A DNA stretch of 64,000 nt. It comes from Sindora glabra. Taxonomy: Eukaryota > Streptophyta > Magnoliopsida > Fabales > Fabaceae. A program made the translations under genes and the position numbers. Where the stretch lies: the NCBI GenBank assembly GCA_020226215.1, contig CM035234.1, forward strand, positions 19,184,691 through 19,248,690. The letters are read 5' to 3'. Position 1 is the stretch's first letter; each line of letters opens with the position of its first letter. Below the pieces are notes generated by a model. The model had not been told where the DNA came from. It made no database searches and was given only the letters and a program-made list of their open reading frames with translations. Of the stretch, positions 62,871 to 64,000 are shown one piece after another.

Positions 62871-64000
62871 TATGTAACACCCTAAAAGGTAGAAAATAGG
62901 AAAAAATAATATAAATAATATTTTATACATAAAATTTTCTCACACTTAGCCATTACACATTCTCAAACAAATGTAACTTTATTGAAAAAAAGAAAAAATT
63001 ACTAATTTTTAATAAATTTAAAATCATAAAATTTATAAGCAAGAAAAATAATCTAACTCTCAAGAATCATATCATATTATGAACAACAACTTCAATAAAC
63101 TCAAAATTGACTAACATAGCAAATTTATTCAAAGTAAATAAGTCAAATTAGTAAACCTTTGCAAAATTCACTCTTACTACACCAAAAAATGCATTTAATG
63201 GAAATTAATTAGTAGTAATCATATGATTGCAATTAATGTTGGTATGTGTATCCTAGGAACTAATCATAAGATAATTATAATAATGCATAATATATTATAT
63301 TTTATTTTAGGCAATGTAATTATTATATTTTATTTTATTTTGTGTAATTTATATTTTAATATAATAATTATCCCTACAATAGTTTTATTACTCCTAAAAT
63401 GCTTCTAATTAAATATTATTATGAAAGAGATAGCAATAGTACATTAAGATTAGCATGTATGGTGACTGAATATTGTGGATCATGGATATGTGATATCAAG
63501 TTAATACATAAGTATGTTATTAGTGAATTGATGTACTAGATTGATCTGTTGTGAGAATACTACATAGATTGATAAGTATCATTAGCTATTCTCATGTGAC
63601 TATAGTTTAAGTAGTCTTTTAACCCTACGGTTCCCTACATAAAGAGTTATATACTTTGATGCTATCTTATGTCACCTTTTACTAGGATGACATGTATAGT
63701 ATTAATCGGGTATGTCACAAATCATATAAAGGGATATGAGTGATGTAGATGAAATTTTGTTCCTCCTATATAAAAGAAATGATATCCTTAGCCCATTTGA
63801 TTAAGTGAAATTAAGAAATGCATAATTATACTCAAATGAATCAATATGTAATATTGATTATTTATTTATATTAATTTATTCAATATCAAGAAATAAGGAT
63901 TGAACATAATAAGGATGACACACCCCATACCTCTAGTTTAATTATGATAGCATTACAAAAGGGATAGTGTTACAAGATGTTGTTCATATATTAGATGAAT
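62871..64000. other. Possible LTR-derived sequence at the window end
   Basis: TGTAACACCCTAAAAGG at about 62875 resembles an LTR start used by plant Gypsy elements. From 63440 to 63790 non-coding sequence with phrases such as 'ggatcatggatatgtgatatcaag' resembles Copia-type LTRs. No paired repeat lies in the window, so this is weak. Confidence 0.25.

Noticed and set aside
1..64000. CRISPR arrays, operons, ribosome binding sites and prophage features
   Set aside because: The window is plant nuclear DNA with spliceosomal introns; no regularly spaced short repeats of CRISPR type were seen.
1..64000. tRNA, rRNA or snRNA genes
   Set aside because: Scanning for the T-loop word GGTTCGA/GGTTCAA with partner boxes gave no convincing cloverleaf; no rRNA-like conserved stretches were recognised.

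Overview
The window looks like nuclear DNA of a eudicot plant. It is very AT-rich, full of decayed transposable elements and short inverted-repeat elements, and its one convincing gene is an intron-containing NBS-LRR (NLR) immune receptor of the RPS2/RPS5/At4g27190-like coiled-coil class. I cannot name the species from sequence alone.

Layout. Positions 1-3779 are AT-rich 3' flank carrying one MITE-like insertion. Positions 3780-19183 (minus strand) hold one very large CNL gene. Exon 1 (19183-16334) encodes the coiled coil, a complete NB-ARC and the first leucine-rich repeats. It is followed by a short LRR exon and then three successive pairs of large LRR exons (3+4, 5+6, 7+8). Each pair has the same two-part architecture, so the pairs look like tandem duplications of a two-exon module. 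Every junction I could place is GT-AG and phase 0, and the reading frame stays open through all exons, giving a predicted protein of about 2,600 residues. A 5'UTR intron (19235-19477) is well supported. Introns 3, 5 and 6 are large; intron 3 carries a GC-rich LTR-like insertion, a (TA)n/(GT)n tract and one end of a hAT-type MITE.

Upstream, the promoter and 5' leader of the NLR (about 19469-20580) are present again as two diverged copies (about 23909-24640 and 25395-26340), the first of which still carries the leader splice donor. No NLR coding exons accompany these copies.

From about 20.6 kb to the end I see no intact gene. The sequence is a transposon graveyard: a Ty3/Gypsy integrase remnant (about 21.9-22.6 kb), a CACTA-like end (23.2 kb), an exon-like gene fragment with a stop (26.8 kb), a pseudogene resembling the plant 'putative transposon protein' family (28.1-29.2 kb), a degenerate tandem array (33.4-36.1 kb), a 341-bp tandem duplication (41.9-42.5 kb), a near-perfect foldback hairpin (43.3 kb), a pair of about 0.6-kb inverted elements (43.7-45.9 kb), Stowaway-like and hAT-like MITEs, and several microsatellites.

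The most interesting object is the giant NLR with its modular, phase-0, pairwise-duplicated LRR exons, an in-frame insertion of about 30 residues inside the NB-ARC, and the repeated promoter blocks. All family names come from recognising motifs by eye; no database search was run.
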